DNA of 64,000 nucleotides from contig DATNCQ010000041.1 in NCBI GenBank assembly GCA_035571515.1, positions 1 through 64,000 of the forward strand, in the 5' to 3' direction. Shown piece by piece: positions 42,273 through 53,140 of the stretch (positions are counted from its first letter, which is position 1; the number at the start of each line of letters is the position of its first letter). The translations under genes were made by a program, and so were the position numbers. The notes below the pieces were generated by a model. It did not search any database and was not told the DNA's origin. It worked only from the letters and a program-made list of their open reading frames with translations. Source of the DNA: Gp6-AA40 sp035571515 (GTDB taxonomy: Bacteria; Acidobacteriota; Vicinamibacteria; Vicinamibacterales; UBA2999).

Positions 42273-43611
42273 GGGCGAGGGGTCCGACCTGCTCGGCCCG
42301 CTGTTCGGCGACGCGGACGTGGCGGAGCAGCTGTCGGATCGCGCGCGCCTGCAGGCGATGCTCGATGTCGAGGCCGCGCTCGCCGACGTCGAGGCGGAGC
42401 TCGGCGTCGTGCCGCGCAGCGCCGTCGAGCCGATTCGCGCCGCGGCCGATGCCGGCCGCTACGACGTGCGCGCGATCGCCGCGGCCGCCGCACGCGACGG
42501 CAACCTGGCGATCCCGCTCGTTCGTCACCTGACGAAGGACGTCGAGGCGATCGACGCCAGCGCCGCGCGCTACGTCCACTGGGGCGCGACGAGCCAGGAC
42601 ATCCTCGACACGGGGCTGGTCCTGCAGCTGCAGCGCGCCGTTCCGCCCATCCTCGCGCACCTCGATCGCGCGGCGGCTGCCGCCGCGTCGCACGCCCGCC
42701 GTCACGTCGACACGGTCATGGCAGGACGCACCTGGCTGCAGCACGCGACGCCTGTAACCTTCGGCGTCAAGGCCGCGGGGTGGCTCGACGCGCTGATGCG
42801 TCAGCGGGCGTCGCTCGCCCTGGCGCTCGAAGAGGCGCGCGTCGTGCAGTTCGGCGGCGCGTCGGGAACGCTCGCGGCGCTCGGCGACCAGGGGATTGCG
42901 GTCGCCGATCGGCTCGCGTCGCGCCTCGGACTGGCGGCACCCGACGTGCCGTGGCACGCGCATCGCGATCGCCTCGCGCGCCTCGCCTGCGCGCTCGGCG
43001 TGACCTGCGGCACGCTCGGCAAGATTGCCCGCGACGTGTCGCTCCTCGCGCAAACCGAGGTCGGCGAGGCCGCCGAACAGCAGGGCGGCGGCTCGTCGGC
43101 GATGCCGCACAAGAGAAACCCAATCGGCGCATCCGTGGCGCTCGCGGCGGCCGTCCGCGCACCGGGTCTGGTCGCGACGCTGCTCGCGGCGATGCCGCAG
43201 GAACACGAACGCGGTCTCGGCGGCTGGCAGGCGGAGTGGACGACGCTGCCGGAGCTCGTGCTGGTGACGGCCGGCGCATCACGGGCGGTTGCGTCGATGC
43301 TGGACGGGCTCGTCGTCGACGCGGCGCGCATGCGCGAGAATCTCGAGCGGACGGGCGGGTTGATTGCGTCGGAGCGTGTGTCGATGGCGCTGGCGGCGCA
43401 CGTCGGGCGCACCGACGCCCACCGGCTCGTCGAGCACGCCGCCGAGCGTACGCAGGGCGGTGGCACGTTTGCCGACGCCCTTGCCGGCGATCCCGATGTC
43501 ACGCGCCACCTGACGCGCGACGAGATCGAGCGGCAGTTGTCGGCGGAATCCTATGTCGGTGCCGTCCGTGCGCTCGTCGAGCGCGTGCTCCGCAGGTTCG
43601 CCCGCTCGTGA
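42265..43611 (+). CDS. pcaB: 3-carboxy-cis,cis-muconate cycloisomerase
   Basis: 448 residues of the fumarase/aspartase superfamily. The signature loop is 'GSSAMPHKRNPIGA' (about 275-288). 'HWGATSQDILDTG', 'RTWLQHATPVTFG' and 'MPQEHERGLGGWQAEW' are typical of PcaB rather than adenylosuccinate lyase. It lactonises 3-carboxymuconate, the product of PcaHG. pcaC, pcaD, pcaIJ and pcaF are not nearby, so the lower beta-ketoadipate path must be encoded elsewhere. Its 3' end overlaps the convergent MFS gene by 61 bases. Confidence 0.94.
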   Translation: MFKGEGSDLLGPLFGDADVAEQLSDRARLQAMLDVEAALADVEAELGVVPRSAVEPIRAAADAGRYDVRAIAAAAARDGNLAIPLVRHLTKDVEAIDASAARYVHWGATSQDILDTGLVLQLQRAVPPILAHLDRAAAAAASHARRHVDTVMAGRTWLQHATPVTFGVKAAGWLDALMRQRASLALALEEARVVQFGGASGTLAALGDQGIAVADRLASRLGLAAPDVPWHAHRDRLARLACALGVTCGTLGKIARDVSLLAQTEVGEAAEQQGGGSSAMPHKRNPIGASVALAAAVRAPGLVATLLAAMPQEHERGLGGWQAEWTTLPELVLVTAGASRAVASMLDGLVVDAARMRENLERTGGLIASERVSMALAAHVGRTDAHRLVEHAAERTQGGGTFADALAGDPDVTRHLTRDEIERQLSAESYVGAVRALVERVLRRFARS

Positions 43612-44924
43612 CGCGGGATGTGATTGCGCACCGAGGCGAGCGCGACGAACACCACCGACAGCGTCCCGGCGATGAGCGCGAACATCTGCGAGGGGCCCGA
43701 CTCGAGCGCCCACGCTCCGGCATAGGTCGACGCGACCCCGCCGATGCGGCCGACAGCGAGTGAGGTGCCAACGCCCGTGGCGCGAATCCCCGCCGGGTAG
43801 ACGTGCGCCGCGAGCGCATACATCGTCGTCTGCACCGCGTTGATCAGGCCGCCCGTCCACGCCAGCATCGCCAGCACCGCGAGCGTCGACTGTCCGCCAA
43901 TCGGCGCGCTCGCCAGGAGCACGCTGCCGGCAATCGCTCCCGCCGTCATGGCGAGCATCGTGATGCGCGACCCGAAGCGGGCGAAGACGATCGCCCCGAG
44001 CACGGCGCCGACGACGCCGCCGAGGTTGAAGGCCGTCAACCCGTAGTTGGCGGTCGCGACGTCGAAGCCGGCGCTGGTCAGCAGCGACGGTACCCAGTTG
44101 GTCCCGGTGTAGACCGAGAGCAGGCAGAAAAAGAACGCGGCGCAGAGCGCGAGCGTGTCGCGCCGGTACTCGGGCACGAGCAGCGACCCGACAGTCGCGC
44201 GCGCGATGGCGCGCTCGTTCGAGTCGATGAACGCCACGCCGGGCGGGAACTTGTGTCCGAGCCGCTCCAGCAGCCGCGCCAGCTCGGGCCACCGCGCGCG
44301 CTGACGCGCGAGATAGCGCGGCGATTCGGGCAGCACCGTCCAGAGGAGCGCGCAGAGGACCAGCGGCAGGCTGCCGCCGATGAGGAAGAGCGCCCGCCAG
44401 CCGTAGGCCGGAAGCACCAGCGCGCCGGTGAAGCCGGCCAGGGTCCCGCCGATCGGAATGCAGACAATCGTGAGGGTCACGGCGAACGGCCGGCGTCGCA
44501 GCGGCACGTACTCCGACGCGAGCGCGGCGGCGTTCGGCATCGCGCCGCCAAGGCCGAGGCCCGCAAAGAACCGCAGCGCGGTGAGCAGCGTCACGTTGCC
44601 GGCAAACGAGACGAGGATCGTCAACACGCCGAACCAGGCCACGCTCCCGAGCAGGGCGGGGCGGCGGCCGAGGCGGTCGCCGATGTAGCCGCCCGTGAAG
44701 CCGCCGATCACCATGCCGAACAGCGCCGCGGCCAGCACCGACGCGAACGGCGCGCGCGGCAGCGCCCACTCCTTCATCATCGCCGGCACCGCGGCGCCGA
44801 GCAGCTGGTTGTCGAGCCCGTCGAAGATGATCGTCAGCGCAATGCAGCCCACCAGGAGCTTCTGGTACGCGCTCCAGCCTCCATCGTCGAGCAGCTTGCC
44901 GACATCGACCGTGGTCTCACTCAT
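43551..44924 (-). CDS. MFS transporter, aromatic acid:H+ symporter type (PcaK-like)
   Basis: 457 residues, 12 transmembrane helices. 'IFDGLDNQLLGAAVPAMMKEWAL' is a variant of the DGxD motif in helix 1 that marks aromatic-acid:H+ symporters. The MFS loop-2 motif is 'GYIGDRLGRRPAL', and 'LPESPRYLAR' follows helix 6. Its position beside pcaHGB supports uptake of protocatechuate or 4-hydroxybenzoate (inference). The last 61 bases overlap pcaB antiparallel, so the two mRNAs could pair. Confidence 0.9.
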   Translation of the reverse strand: MSETTVDVGKLLDDGGWSAYQKLLVGCIALTIIFDGLDNQLLGAAVPAMMKEWALPRAPFASVLAAALFGMVIGGFTGGYIGDRLGRRPALLGSVAWFGVLTILVSFAGNVTLLTALRFFAGLGLGGAMPNAAALASEYVPLRRRPFAVTLTIVCIPIGGTLAGFTGALVLPAYGWRALFLIGGSLPLVLCALLWTVLPESPRYLARQRARWPELARLLERLGHKFPPGVAFIDSNERAIARATVGSLLVPEYRRDTLALCAAFFFCLLSVYTGTNWVPSLLTSAGFDVATANYGLTAFNLGGVVGAVLGAIVFARFGSRITMLAMTAGAIAGSVLLASAPIGGQSTLAVLAMLAWTGGLINAVQTTMYALAAHVYPAGIRATGVGTSLAVGRIGGVASTYAGAWALESGPSQMFALIAGTLSVVFVALASVRNHIPRHERANLRSTRSTSARTAPT

Positions 44925-45016
44925 GTCGGACGGATTCTATCGAAAAACAAGTAATATGCAGCCCGCCTTCGCCGCGGCGCGGCTGCGGCGAGGCAAGCTC
45001 CTCAGGAGGTGTCCCA

Positions 45017-46141
45017 GTGTCCCGGTTAAACCCGCCGTTTCGTGCCGATCAGGTCGGCAGCCTGCTCCGTCCCACACGCCTGAAGGAGGCGCGCGCGCGT
45101 TTCCAGATCGGCGAGATCACGAAAGACCAGCTCCGCGCCTCCGAAGACGACGCGATTCGCGAGGTGGTGCGCAAGCAGGAAGCGATCGGGCTGCAGAGCA
45201 TCACGGACGGCGAGTTCCGGCGCACCTTTTTCCACATCGATTTCCTGCAGCGGCTCGAGGGCGTCGCGGTCTCCGGCGGTATCGCGTCGAAGTTTCACAC
45301 GCGCGACGGCGAGATCGACTTCGCGCCGCCGCGCGTGACGGTCACCGGCAAGCTGCGGCACGTGCAGGACATCCAGACCGCGGACTTCCAGTTCCTGCGG
45401 TCGGTGACGACGAAGACGCCGAAGGTGACCGTCCCGTCGCCGACGATGGTGCACTTCCGCGGCGGGCGCAAGGGGATCGACATCACGGCGTATCCGGACC
45501 TCGACGAGTTCTTCGAGGATCTGGCGCAGGCCTACCGCGACGAGGTAGCCTCGCTGTACGCGGCCGGCTGCCGCTACATCCAGTTCGACGACACGAACCT
45601 GGCGTACCTCTGCGACCCGCAGCTGCGCGCGCAGGCAAAGGAGCGTGGCGACGACCCGAACGAGCTGCCGCACGCTTACGCCGCGCTGATCAACTCGGTC
45701 ATCGATCGCCGGCCGGCGGACCTGACGGTCGCCATCCATCTCTGCCGCGGCAACATGCAGAGCGCGTGGGTCGCCGAGGGCGGCTACGAGCCGGTCGCCG
45801 ACGCGCTGTTCAACGAGCTGCACGTCGACGCGTACTTCCTCGAATACGACGACACACGCTCGGGATCGTTCGAGCCGCTGCGGTTCGTGCCGGACGACAA
45901 GGTGATCGTGCTCGGACTGGTGACGACGAAGACCCCCGCGCTCGAACCGGTCGCCGAGATCGCCAGGCGCATCGACGAAGCAGCCCGCTTCGTCCCGCTC
46001 GAGCGCCTGTGCCTCAGCCCGCAGTGCGGTTTTGCGAGCACCGTGCAGGGCAATCAGATCACCGAGGCCGACCAGTGGGCGAAGCTGGAGCGGATTCTCG
46101 AAGTGACACGGCAGGTCTGGGGAATGCCGGCAGCGGTCTAG
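45017..46141 (+). CDS. MetE C-terminal-domain-like cobalamin-independent methyltransferase
   Basis: 374 residues. It begins with GTG at 45017, with AGGAGG 7 bases upstream. The fold is that of the catalytic C-terminal half of cobalamin-independent methionine synthase: 'FRADQVGSLLRP', 'SITDGEFRRT', 'YIQFDDTNLAYL', and zinc ligands His241, Cys243 ('IHLCRGN') and Cys337 ('LSPQCGFAS'), with Glu276 a candidate. The N-terminal half of MetE, which helps bind folate, is missing, as in the YxjG/YxjH group. The methyl donor is unknown; the protocatechuate locus next door makes an aromatic O-methyl donor an attractive guess only. Confidence 0.85.
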   Translation: MSRLNPPFRADQVGSLLRPTRLKEARARFQIGEITKDQLRASEDDAIREVVRKQEAIGLQSITDGEFRRTFFHIDFLQRLEGVAVSGGIASKFHTRDGEIDFAPPRVTVTGKLRHVQDIQTADFQFLRSVTTKTPKVTVPSPTMVHFRGGRKGIDITAYPDLDEFFEDLAQAYRDEVASLYAAGCRYIQFDDTNLAYLCDPQLRAQAKERGDDPNELPHAYAALINSVIDRRPADLTVAIHLCRGNMQSAWVAEGGYEPVADALFNELHVDAYFLEYDDTRSGSFEPLRFVPDDKVIVLGLVTTKTPALEPVAEIARRIDEAARFVPLERLCLSPQCGFASTVQGNQITEADQWAKLERILEVTRQVWGMPAAV

Positions 46142-46154
46142 GAGATTTACAGGA

Positions 46155-47723
<1,569 letters not shown>

Positions 47724-47777
47724 TCGAAGGCTGAGTATTATGCTCCGGCACCAGGGGTGCCACAGCGGCCGAGGCCC

Positions 47778-49916
47778 ATGACCGGTCAGGAACTGCGCAG
47801 AACCTTCACGCTTGCCAGTGCGTTCAAGCAAGGCGACCTCGCCGTCGGCGGCACCGCGGACGACCGGCTGCGCGAGGACGCGCGCCAGGCGCTGCTGGCC
47901 ACGACGGTGGGCGATATCCGGCGCGCTCCGCCGATCGACGATGGGGTGACCGCAGCGCTCGATCGCTCCCGCGACCGCCGCGCCGACCCCGAGCTGGACC
48001 CGATGACGATCGCCCGCCTGAAAGAGGCGCTGGCGGGCCCGCGCGCTGCCGAGTGGGTGGCGCAGTACCGCGACGCGCTCGCGAGCGAGGCGATCGGCGC
48101 GGTCGTGAAGGTCATGAGCGACGACGAGCTGTCGGCGCTGTCGTGTGCGTTGTTCAACCCGCTCCCCGGTCCGGGAATCGGCATCGGGCATCCGCGGCAT
48201 TTCGGCTCACGCATCCAGCCGAACAGCGCGGGCGACGACGAACGCGAAATCCTGTTCTCGATCCTCGACGGCCTCTCCCACGGCTGCGGCGACGTCATTC
48301 TCGGGCTCAATCCAGCCGCCGACGACCTCGACACGATCGCGCGGCTCGAGGCGCTGCTCGAACGGGTGGTGCGGAGTCTCGAGTTGCCCACGCGCTACTG
48401 CGTGCTGTCGGACATCGTCAAGCAGCACGCGGCGCGGACGCAGGCGCGCGTCGACGTCGGCTTCCAGAGCCTCGCCGGCACCTCGCGCGGGCTCGCCGGG
48501 ATGGTCGGCCTCGACGTCGAGGGTGTGATCGACCTGGCGCGCGATTTCGACGGCCTCTATTTCGAGACGGGCCAGGGGTCGGAGGTGACCAACGGCGCGG
48601 CCGAGGGGATCGACATGGGAACGCTCGAGGCGCGCACCTACGGAGTGGCGCGTCACATTCGGCTGGAGCTGGTCGGCGGGTCCGCCTCACGTGAGCGCGG
48701 TGTGCGGCGGAACCCGTCCCACACATGGACGATCGTGAACGACGTGGCCGGGTTCATCGGGCCGGAAGTCTTCAGGAACGCGGCGCAACTCGAGCGCGTC
48801 TGCCTCGAGGACGCGGCGATGGCGAAGCTGCACGGCCTGACGATGGGGCTCGACGTGTGCGCGACGTTTCACATGGGCATCGCGCCGCGCGAGCTGGAGC
48901 GCGTGACGGAGCGGATTGTCGAGCGCGCCGCCCCCGCGTACCTGATGGCGGTGGCGGGCAACGCCGATCCGATGCTCGGCTACCTGACGACCTCGTTCCG
49001 CCAGCATCCAGCCCTGCGCCGGCGCGCGGGGCGGCAGATGACGTCGGCCATGGAGCGGCGGTTGATCGAGCTCGGCGCGCTCGGGCCCGGTGGTGAGCCG
49101 CGTCCGGGACGAAACACGATCGCGCGACTCTACGCCGCCTGTGCACGCGGCAGCGGCGATCGCCGCCAGGCTTCGCTGCTCGAGGAGGAGGCAGCGCGTC
49201 GGCTCGGCGAGCTGCAGGAGCGCGGCCTGGACGTCGCGCTCGATGCGCCCGAGGCCGATGCGCGCCTCGAACGTATCTACGCCCACGCCCGGCGCGCGCT
49301 GTACGCGTCGCTCGACGAAGGCGTCCTGCGGCATGCGTGTGCGCGCCACATGCGCGTGCGGAGCGCCGCCGCGAGCCGTGACGAGTACCTGGCGCACCCG
49401 CCGCTCGGCGAACGAATCCGCGAAGACGATGTTCCTGCGATCGCGACGCTGTACCGGCGATCGCCTCAGGTGCAGCTCGTTGTGTCCGACGGCCTGAACG
49501 CCGATGCGATCAACGAACAGCTGCGCGCGCTGCTGCCGCCGCTTCGGCGGCTCCTCGTGGACGAGGGATGCCACGTCGGCGAAACCGATGTCGTCGTGCA
49601 GAACGGCCGCGTGCGCGCCGGCTACGAGATTGGCGGTCTCGTCGGCGCCGCCGTCGTCGTGCACGTCGTGGGCGAGCGGCCGGGCACCGGGCTGAATACG
49701 GCTTCGGCGTATGTCACCTACGGCCGCGACGAGGCGGGGCAGTCGCGCTGGAGTCGTGCGCTCGATCATTCCGCAACGACCGCCATCTGCGGAATTCACC
49801 CGAAAGGGAAGCCGCCGCAGGCGGCGGCGGAGGAGATTGCACGCACAGTGGGGCGAACGCTTGCACAGCGCAGGTCCGGCGTCGCCTTGAAGGCGGGCGT
49901 ATCGCCCGGACATTGA
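47778..49916 (+). CDS. eutBC: ethanolamine ammonia-lyase, large and small subunits fused in one chain
   Basis: 712 residues. Residues 1-435 are EutB (catalytic TIM barrel): 'FKQGDLAVGGTADD', Arg145 and Gln147 in 'SRIQPN', Asn178 in 'ILGLNP', Glu263 in 'YFETGQGSE', Asp359 in 'GLDVC', corresponding to E. coli Arg160, Gln162, Asn193, Glu287, Asp362. Residues about 535-702 are the core of EutC: 'YLAHPPLGERI', 'VQLVVSDGLNADAI', 'LVGAAVVVHVVGERPGTG', 'SAYVTYGR', 'AICGIHPKG'. EutC's N-terminal ~100-120 residues are absent, and a linker (about 436-534) takes their place. An insert of about 15-20 residues (298-316) precedes 'GFIGPE'. Adenosylcobalamin-dependent; converts ethanolamine to acetaldehyde and ammonia. 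No shell genes adjacent. Confidence 0.92.
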   Translation: MTGQELRRTFTLASAFKQGDLAVGGTADDRLREDARQALLATTVGDIRRAPPIDDGVTAALDRSRDRRADPELDPMTIARLKEALAGPRAAEWVAQYRDALASEAIGAVVKVMSDDELSALSCALFNPLPGPGIGIGHPRHFGSRIQPNSAGDDEREILFSILDGLSHGCGDVILGLNPAADDLDTIARLEALLERVVRSLELPTRYCVLSDIVKQHAARTQARVDVGFQSLAGTSRGLAGMVGLDVEGVIDLARDFDGLYFETGQGSEVTNGAAEGIDMGTLEARTYGVARHIRLELVGGSASRERGVRRNPSHTWTIVNDVAGFIGPEVFRNAAQLERVCLEDAAMAKLHGLTMGLDVCATFHMGIAPRELERVTERIVERAAPAYLMAVAGNADPMLGYLTTSFRQHPALRRRAGRQMTSAMERRLIELGALGPGGEPRPGRNTIARLYAACARGSGDRRQASLLEEEAARRLGELQERGLDVALDAPEADARLERIYAHARRALYASLDEGVLRHACARHMRVRSAAASRDEYLAHPPLGERIREDDVPAIATLYRRSPQVQLVVSDGLNADAINEQLRALLPPLRRLLVDEGCHVGETDVVVQNGRVRAGYEIGGLVGAAVVVHVVGERPGTGLNTASAYVTYGRDEAGQSRWSRALDHSATTAICGIHPKGKPPQAAAEEIARTVGRTLAQRRSGVALKAGVSPGH

Positions 49917-50005
49917 CCGCGCAGGCGGGACTGTCTTACTGTGCCGCCTGCTCCCCGCCGCACGCGCTGCGCAGGGCGGCTTCCGCCGGGCAGAGAGGTA
50001 CGTAG

Positions 50006-50050
50006 GGCGGGTCCCGCCGAGCAGAGAAGCCACGCGCAGGCGGACCCGCC
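50006..50050. repeat. REP-like hairpin upstream of the amidohydrolase gene
   Basis: GGCGGGTCC (50006-50014) pairs with GGACCCGCC (50042-50050) across a 27-base loop, preceded by GTAG. Additional GCAGGCGG-type copies lie at about 49921-49930 and 50034-50043 in the same 152-base gap. Same palindrome family as the other intergenic hairpins. Confidence 0.6.
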
Positions 50051-50068
50051 TCTGACAAGGAGAACACG

Positions 50069-51130
50069 GTGCAGAATCGAAGACAGTTCGTCAAGACCGT
50101 CGCCGGGGCGACCGCGGGTCTCTACATTGGTCGGCGCGGCGAGGCGCTGCTCGCGCAGGCGCCGTCACGCCTGCAGGTCAGCGTCGCCGGCAAGCGCGTC
50201 AAGGTGGTCGACGTCCACTGTCATTGGGACATGCCGCTCGGCGACGTCGTCAAGGGGACGCCGTTCGAGAAGGATCGCGCCACTGGGCCGGGGCTCGACG
50301 ACCGCATCCCGATGATGGACAAGATCGGCGTCGACGTCGAGGCGATCAGCGTCAACGACTTCTGGTGGTGGGAGATCAAGGACCAGGGGCTCGCGAAGGC
50401 GATCTGCAGCAAGCACAACGAGACGCTGGCGGCGTGGAGCAGGCAGCATCCCGACCGCTTCGTCGGGATGGCGTCGATCCCGCTCCAGTTCCCGGACGTG
50501 GCGGCGGAGATGCTCGAGGACGCCGTGAAGCGCCTCGGCGCGCGCGGCGTCGCCGTCGGCGGGCACGTCAACGGCGAGAGCCTCTCGTCGCCGAAGTTCG
50601 ACGTGTTCTGGGCCAAGGTAGCGCAGCTCGGCGAGCTGGCGTTCATGCATCCCAACGGCTCGGGGAACCTGATCCAGCAGGGAGCGCTCGCCGGTCGCGG
50701 CGGTCTCGGTAACATCGTCGGCAACCCGCTCGAGACGACCGTGTTTCTCTCGCGGCTGATCTTCGACGGGACATTCGACAAGTTCCCGGCGCTGAAAGTG
50801 TGCGGCGCCCACGGCGGCGGCTACCTGCCGTCGTACCTCGGGCGGACGGAAGTCGCCTGTCAGCGCAACGGCCAGCAGTGCATCATCAAGCGGAAGCCGA
50901 GCGACTACATGCACACGAACATCCTCGCGGACGCGATGGTGTTCTCGCCGGAAGGCGTCCGCCACCTGGTCGCGGAAATGGGGACGAGCCAGGTCGTGTT
51001 CGGAACCGACACGCCCTTTGGCTGGCCCGTGACGGTGGATCCGATCGTCAACAACCCCGCGCTGAGCAACGCCGACAAAGAGGCGATTCTCGGCGGCAAC
51101 CTGGTCAAGCTGCTGCGGCTGACGACGTAA
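50069..51130 (+). CDS. Tat-exported amidohydrolase (amidohydrolase-2 / ACMSD-like)
   Basis: 353 residues. GTG start with AAGGAG 7-8 bases upstream. The twin-arginine signal NRRQFVKTVAGA leads into a hydrophobic stretch ending near 'LLAQ'. Metal-site motifs of the ACMSD-like branch are present: 'VDVHCHWDM', 'LAFMHPNG', 'KVCGAHGGGYLPSYLGR' and 'VVFGTDTPFG'. The family contains decarboxylases and hydrolases of aromatic acids; here the signal predicts a periplasmic enzyme. The substrate is unknown. Confidence 0.88.
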   Translation: MQNRRQFVKTVAGATAGLYIGRRGEALLAQAPSRLQVSVAGKRVKVVDVHCHWDMPLGDVVKGTPFEKDRATGPGLDDRIPMMDKIGVDVEAISVNDFWWWEIKDQGLAKAICSKHNETLAAWSRQHPDRFVGMASIPLQFPDVAAEMLEDAVKRLGARGVAVGGHVNGESLSSPKFDVFWAKVAQLGELAFMHPNGSGNLIQQGALAGRGGLGNIVGNPLETTVFLSRLIFDGTFDKFPALKVCGAHGGGYLPSYLGRTEVACQRNGQQCIIKRKPSDYMHTNILADAMVFSPEGVRHLVAEMGTSQVVFGTDTPFGWPVTVDPIVNNPALSNADKEAILGGNLVKLLRLTT

Positions 51131-51448
51131 GAAAGTCCTCCTCGGCGTAACTGAGCAACAGTCCCGCCGTGTCCGGCCGTCAAGGGGCGATGAGCCACCT
51201 GGCCGTGCGCGGGCGCGGCGGAGCCGCCCTCCGACCTCGACGCCAGTTCATCGACTGTTCGAGGGTGGGTTCAACGCCGCCTCGATAACGACGGGCTCAG
51301 TCGTTTGCCGATACTAGACTCGGGCACACAGCCGATGTAGAAAAGAGCGAAAGGCGGATACCGGCGTGCGCGCCGGACGCCCTATTGTCTGGTACGCACC
51401 AAGATCAGTTGCGATAACCCGAGCGGTGATCGGAATGCCCCCAGTGGA
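51131..51448. other. intergenic region, no gene recognised
   Basis: This 318-base gap between the amidohydrolase and the first gene of the signalling island should contain the promoter for the kinase-regulator pair. I see no convincing small gene, RNA or terminator hairpin; short open frames here lack ribosome-binding sites. Confidence 0.5.
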
Positions 51449-53140
51449 ATGCCAACTATTCTGATCATTGAAGACAGGCCAGCTGACCGAAACCTTCTTA
51501 CCACTATCCTTCGCTCCGCCGGCTACGAGGTCCTCTCGGCCACGGACGGGGGAGATGCCCTCCACGTGCTCGCCGACGCTCATCCCGATCTGGTCATCAG
51601 CGACATCATGATGCCGACGATCGACGGCTACGAGTTCGTGCGGCGCATGCGCGAACAACCGGCGTTGGCGGCTACACCCGTCATCTTCTACACCGCGACC
51701 TATCACGAGCACGAGGCGCGTGCGCTGGCGCTGCAATGCGGTGTCGTGGAGATTCTCACCAAGCCGAGTCCCGTAGAGCAGATTCTGTCGACGGTCGCGG
51801 CCGCGCTCGCCGCGCCCGCGTCCGCTCCCCCTGCGCCGCCACGTCGCGAGAGCTTCGATCGTGAGCGTCTCGAGCTGGTGAGCGCCACGCTCGCGGATCG
51901 GATCGAACGGTTTTCGGCAGCGGCCGATCGCATGTCCGCCGTGATGGAGGCCGCGCAGCAGCTGGCGGGAGAAGACGATCCGCGCGCATTGCTCGACAGA
52001 GTCTGCACGGAAGCGCGCCGAGTCACGCTGGCGCAGCAAGCGGTCGTTGGTCTGATTCCGCGCAGGGACGCCGAGCAACCGCGACTCATCACCAGCGGGT
52101 TTGCGGACGACACCGGAAATCACCTTCGGGTGCCGTCGCTGACAGAATCCTTTCTCGCGACGGTTGTCAACGAAAGTCGCGCGTATCGCGTCAGAAATCC
52201 TGGTGGCCGGCCGGAGGCACTGGGCCTGCCTTCCGACGGGCCGCGTGTTGCATCGCTGCTGAGCGTTCCTATCCGGTCGGCAGCGTGCGTCTACGGCTGG
52301 TTGAACCTCAGGAACAAGCTGGGTGCCGATGAATTCACCGCGGCGGATGAAGACGCAGCGATGACGTTGAGTGCGCATGCGGGGATCGCGTATGAACGCG
52401 CCACCCGGCTGCAGGAACTGCACCGCCGCATCGCGCTGCTCGAGACGGACCACCGCCGGTTATCCGAACGCACGCAGCGAGTACGGGAGGAAGAGCGTTC
52501 ACGTCTCTCACGGACGCTGCACGACCGACTCGGCCAGACGCTCGCGGGCCTGAAGACCGACCTCTACGGGCTCCGCGCGGACGTGGCGACGTGGTCTGAC
52601 GATCGGCGGACCGCCGTGGAGCAACGTATCGAGTCGATGCTCGGCATTGTCGGCGATACACTCGACTCTGTGCGCAGGATCGCCAGCGATCTGCGGCCCG
52701 CTGTGCTGGACCAGCTCGGGCTCGCCGCCGCCATCGATTGGCAGGCCGCGGAGTTCGAACGCCACTTCGGAATCCAGTGCCGCGTCGAGCGGGACGCCGC
52801 AGAGATCGATCTGGAACGGGGGCGGGCGACATGGATCTTCCGCGTCGTCCAGGAGGCGCTGAGCAACGTGCAGCGCCACGCGCAAGCCACGCTCGTCATC
52901 GTGTCGGTGCACCGATCCGGCAAAGCGCTCGTCGTCTCGGTGGCGGACAACGGCCGCGGCATTTCGGAGGAGCGGATCACGAGCCGCGACGCGCTTGGAC
53001 TGGTCGGCATGCGCGAGCGCGCGGCGCTGCTTGGCGGAACGCTGGACATCACGCCGGGGAAGTCCGGAGGCACCGTCGTCACGTTGACCGTCCCGCTCAC
53101 CACCCGGCGCACCACCAGCCGGTCGGGTCGCCGCCGATGA
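51449..53140 (+). CDS. REC-GAF-histidine kinase (NarX/DegS-type, HisKA_3)
   Basis: 563 residues, soluble. N-terminal receiver 1-118 with Asp52 ('LVISDIMMP') and Lys in 'LTKPSP'. A GAF domain spans about 170-315. A coiled coil leads to the HisKA_3 dimerisation helix with phospho-acceptor His358 in 'REEERSRLSRTLHDRLGQTL'. The HATPase_c has 'RVVQEALSNVQRHA', 'DNGRGI' and 'LGLVGMRERA'. It phosphorylates NarL-type regulators; the overlapping next gene (ATGA) is one, so they form a pair. The N-terminal receiver implies an extra input from another kinase. Confidence 0.94.
   Translation: MPTILIIEDRPADRNLLTTILRSAGYEVLSATDGGDALHVLADAHPDLVISDIMMPTIDGYEFVRRMREQPALAATPVIFYTATYHEHEARALALQCGVVEILTKPSPVEQILSTVAAALAAPASAPPAPPRRESFDRERLELVSATLADRIERFSAAADRMSAVMEAAQQLAGEDDPRALLDRVCTEARRVTLAQQAVVGLIPRRDAEQPRLITSGFADDTGNHLRVPSLTESFLATVVNESRAYRVRNPGGRPEALGLPSDGPRVASLLSVPIRSAACVYGWLNLRNKLGADEFTAADEDAAMTLSAHAGIAYERATRLQELHRRIALLETDHRRLSERTQRVREEERSRLSRTLHDRLGQTLAGLKTDLYGLRADVATWSDDRRTAVEQRIESMLGIVGDTLDSVRRIASDLRPAVLDQLGLAAAIDWQAAEFERHFGIQCRVERDAAEIDLERGRATWIFRVVQEALSNVQRHAQATLVIVSVHRSGKALVVSVADNGRGISEERITSRDALGLVGMRERAALLGGTLDITPGKSGGTVVTLTVPLTTRRTTSRSGRRR

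Noticed and set aside
43551..43611. 61-base antiparallel overlap of pcaB and the MFS gene considered as a frameshift or wrong stop
   Set aside because: Both C-termini are of normal length for their families and both frames end naturally; convergent overlap is plausible in this compact genome.
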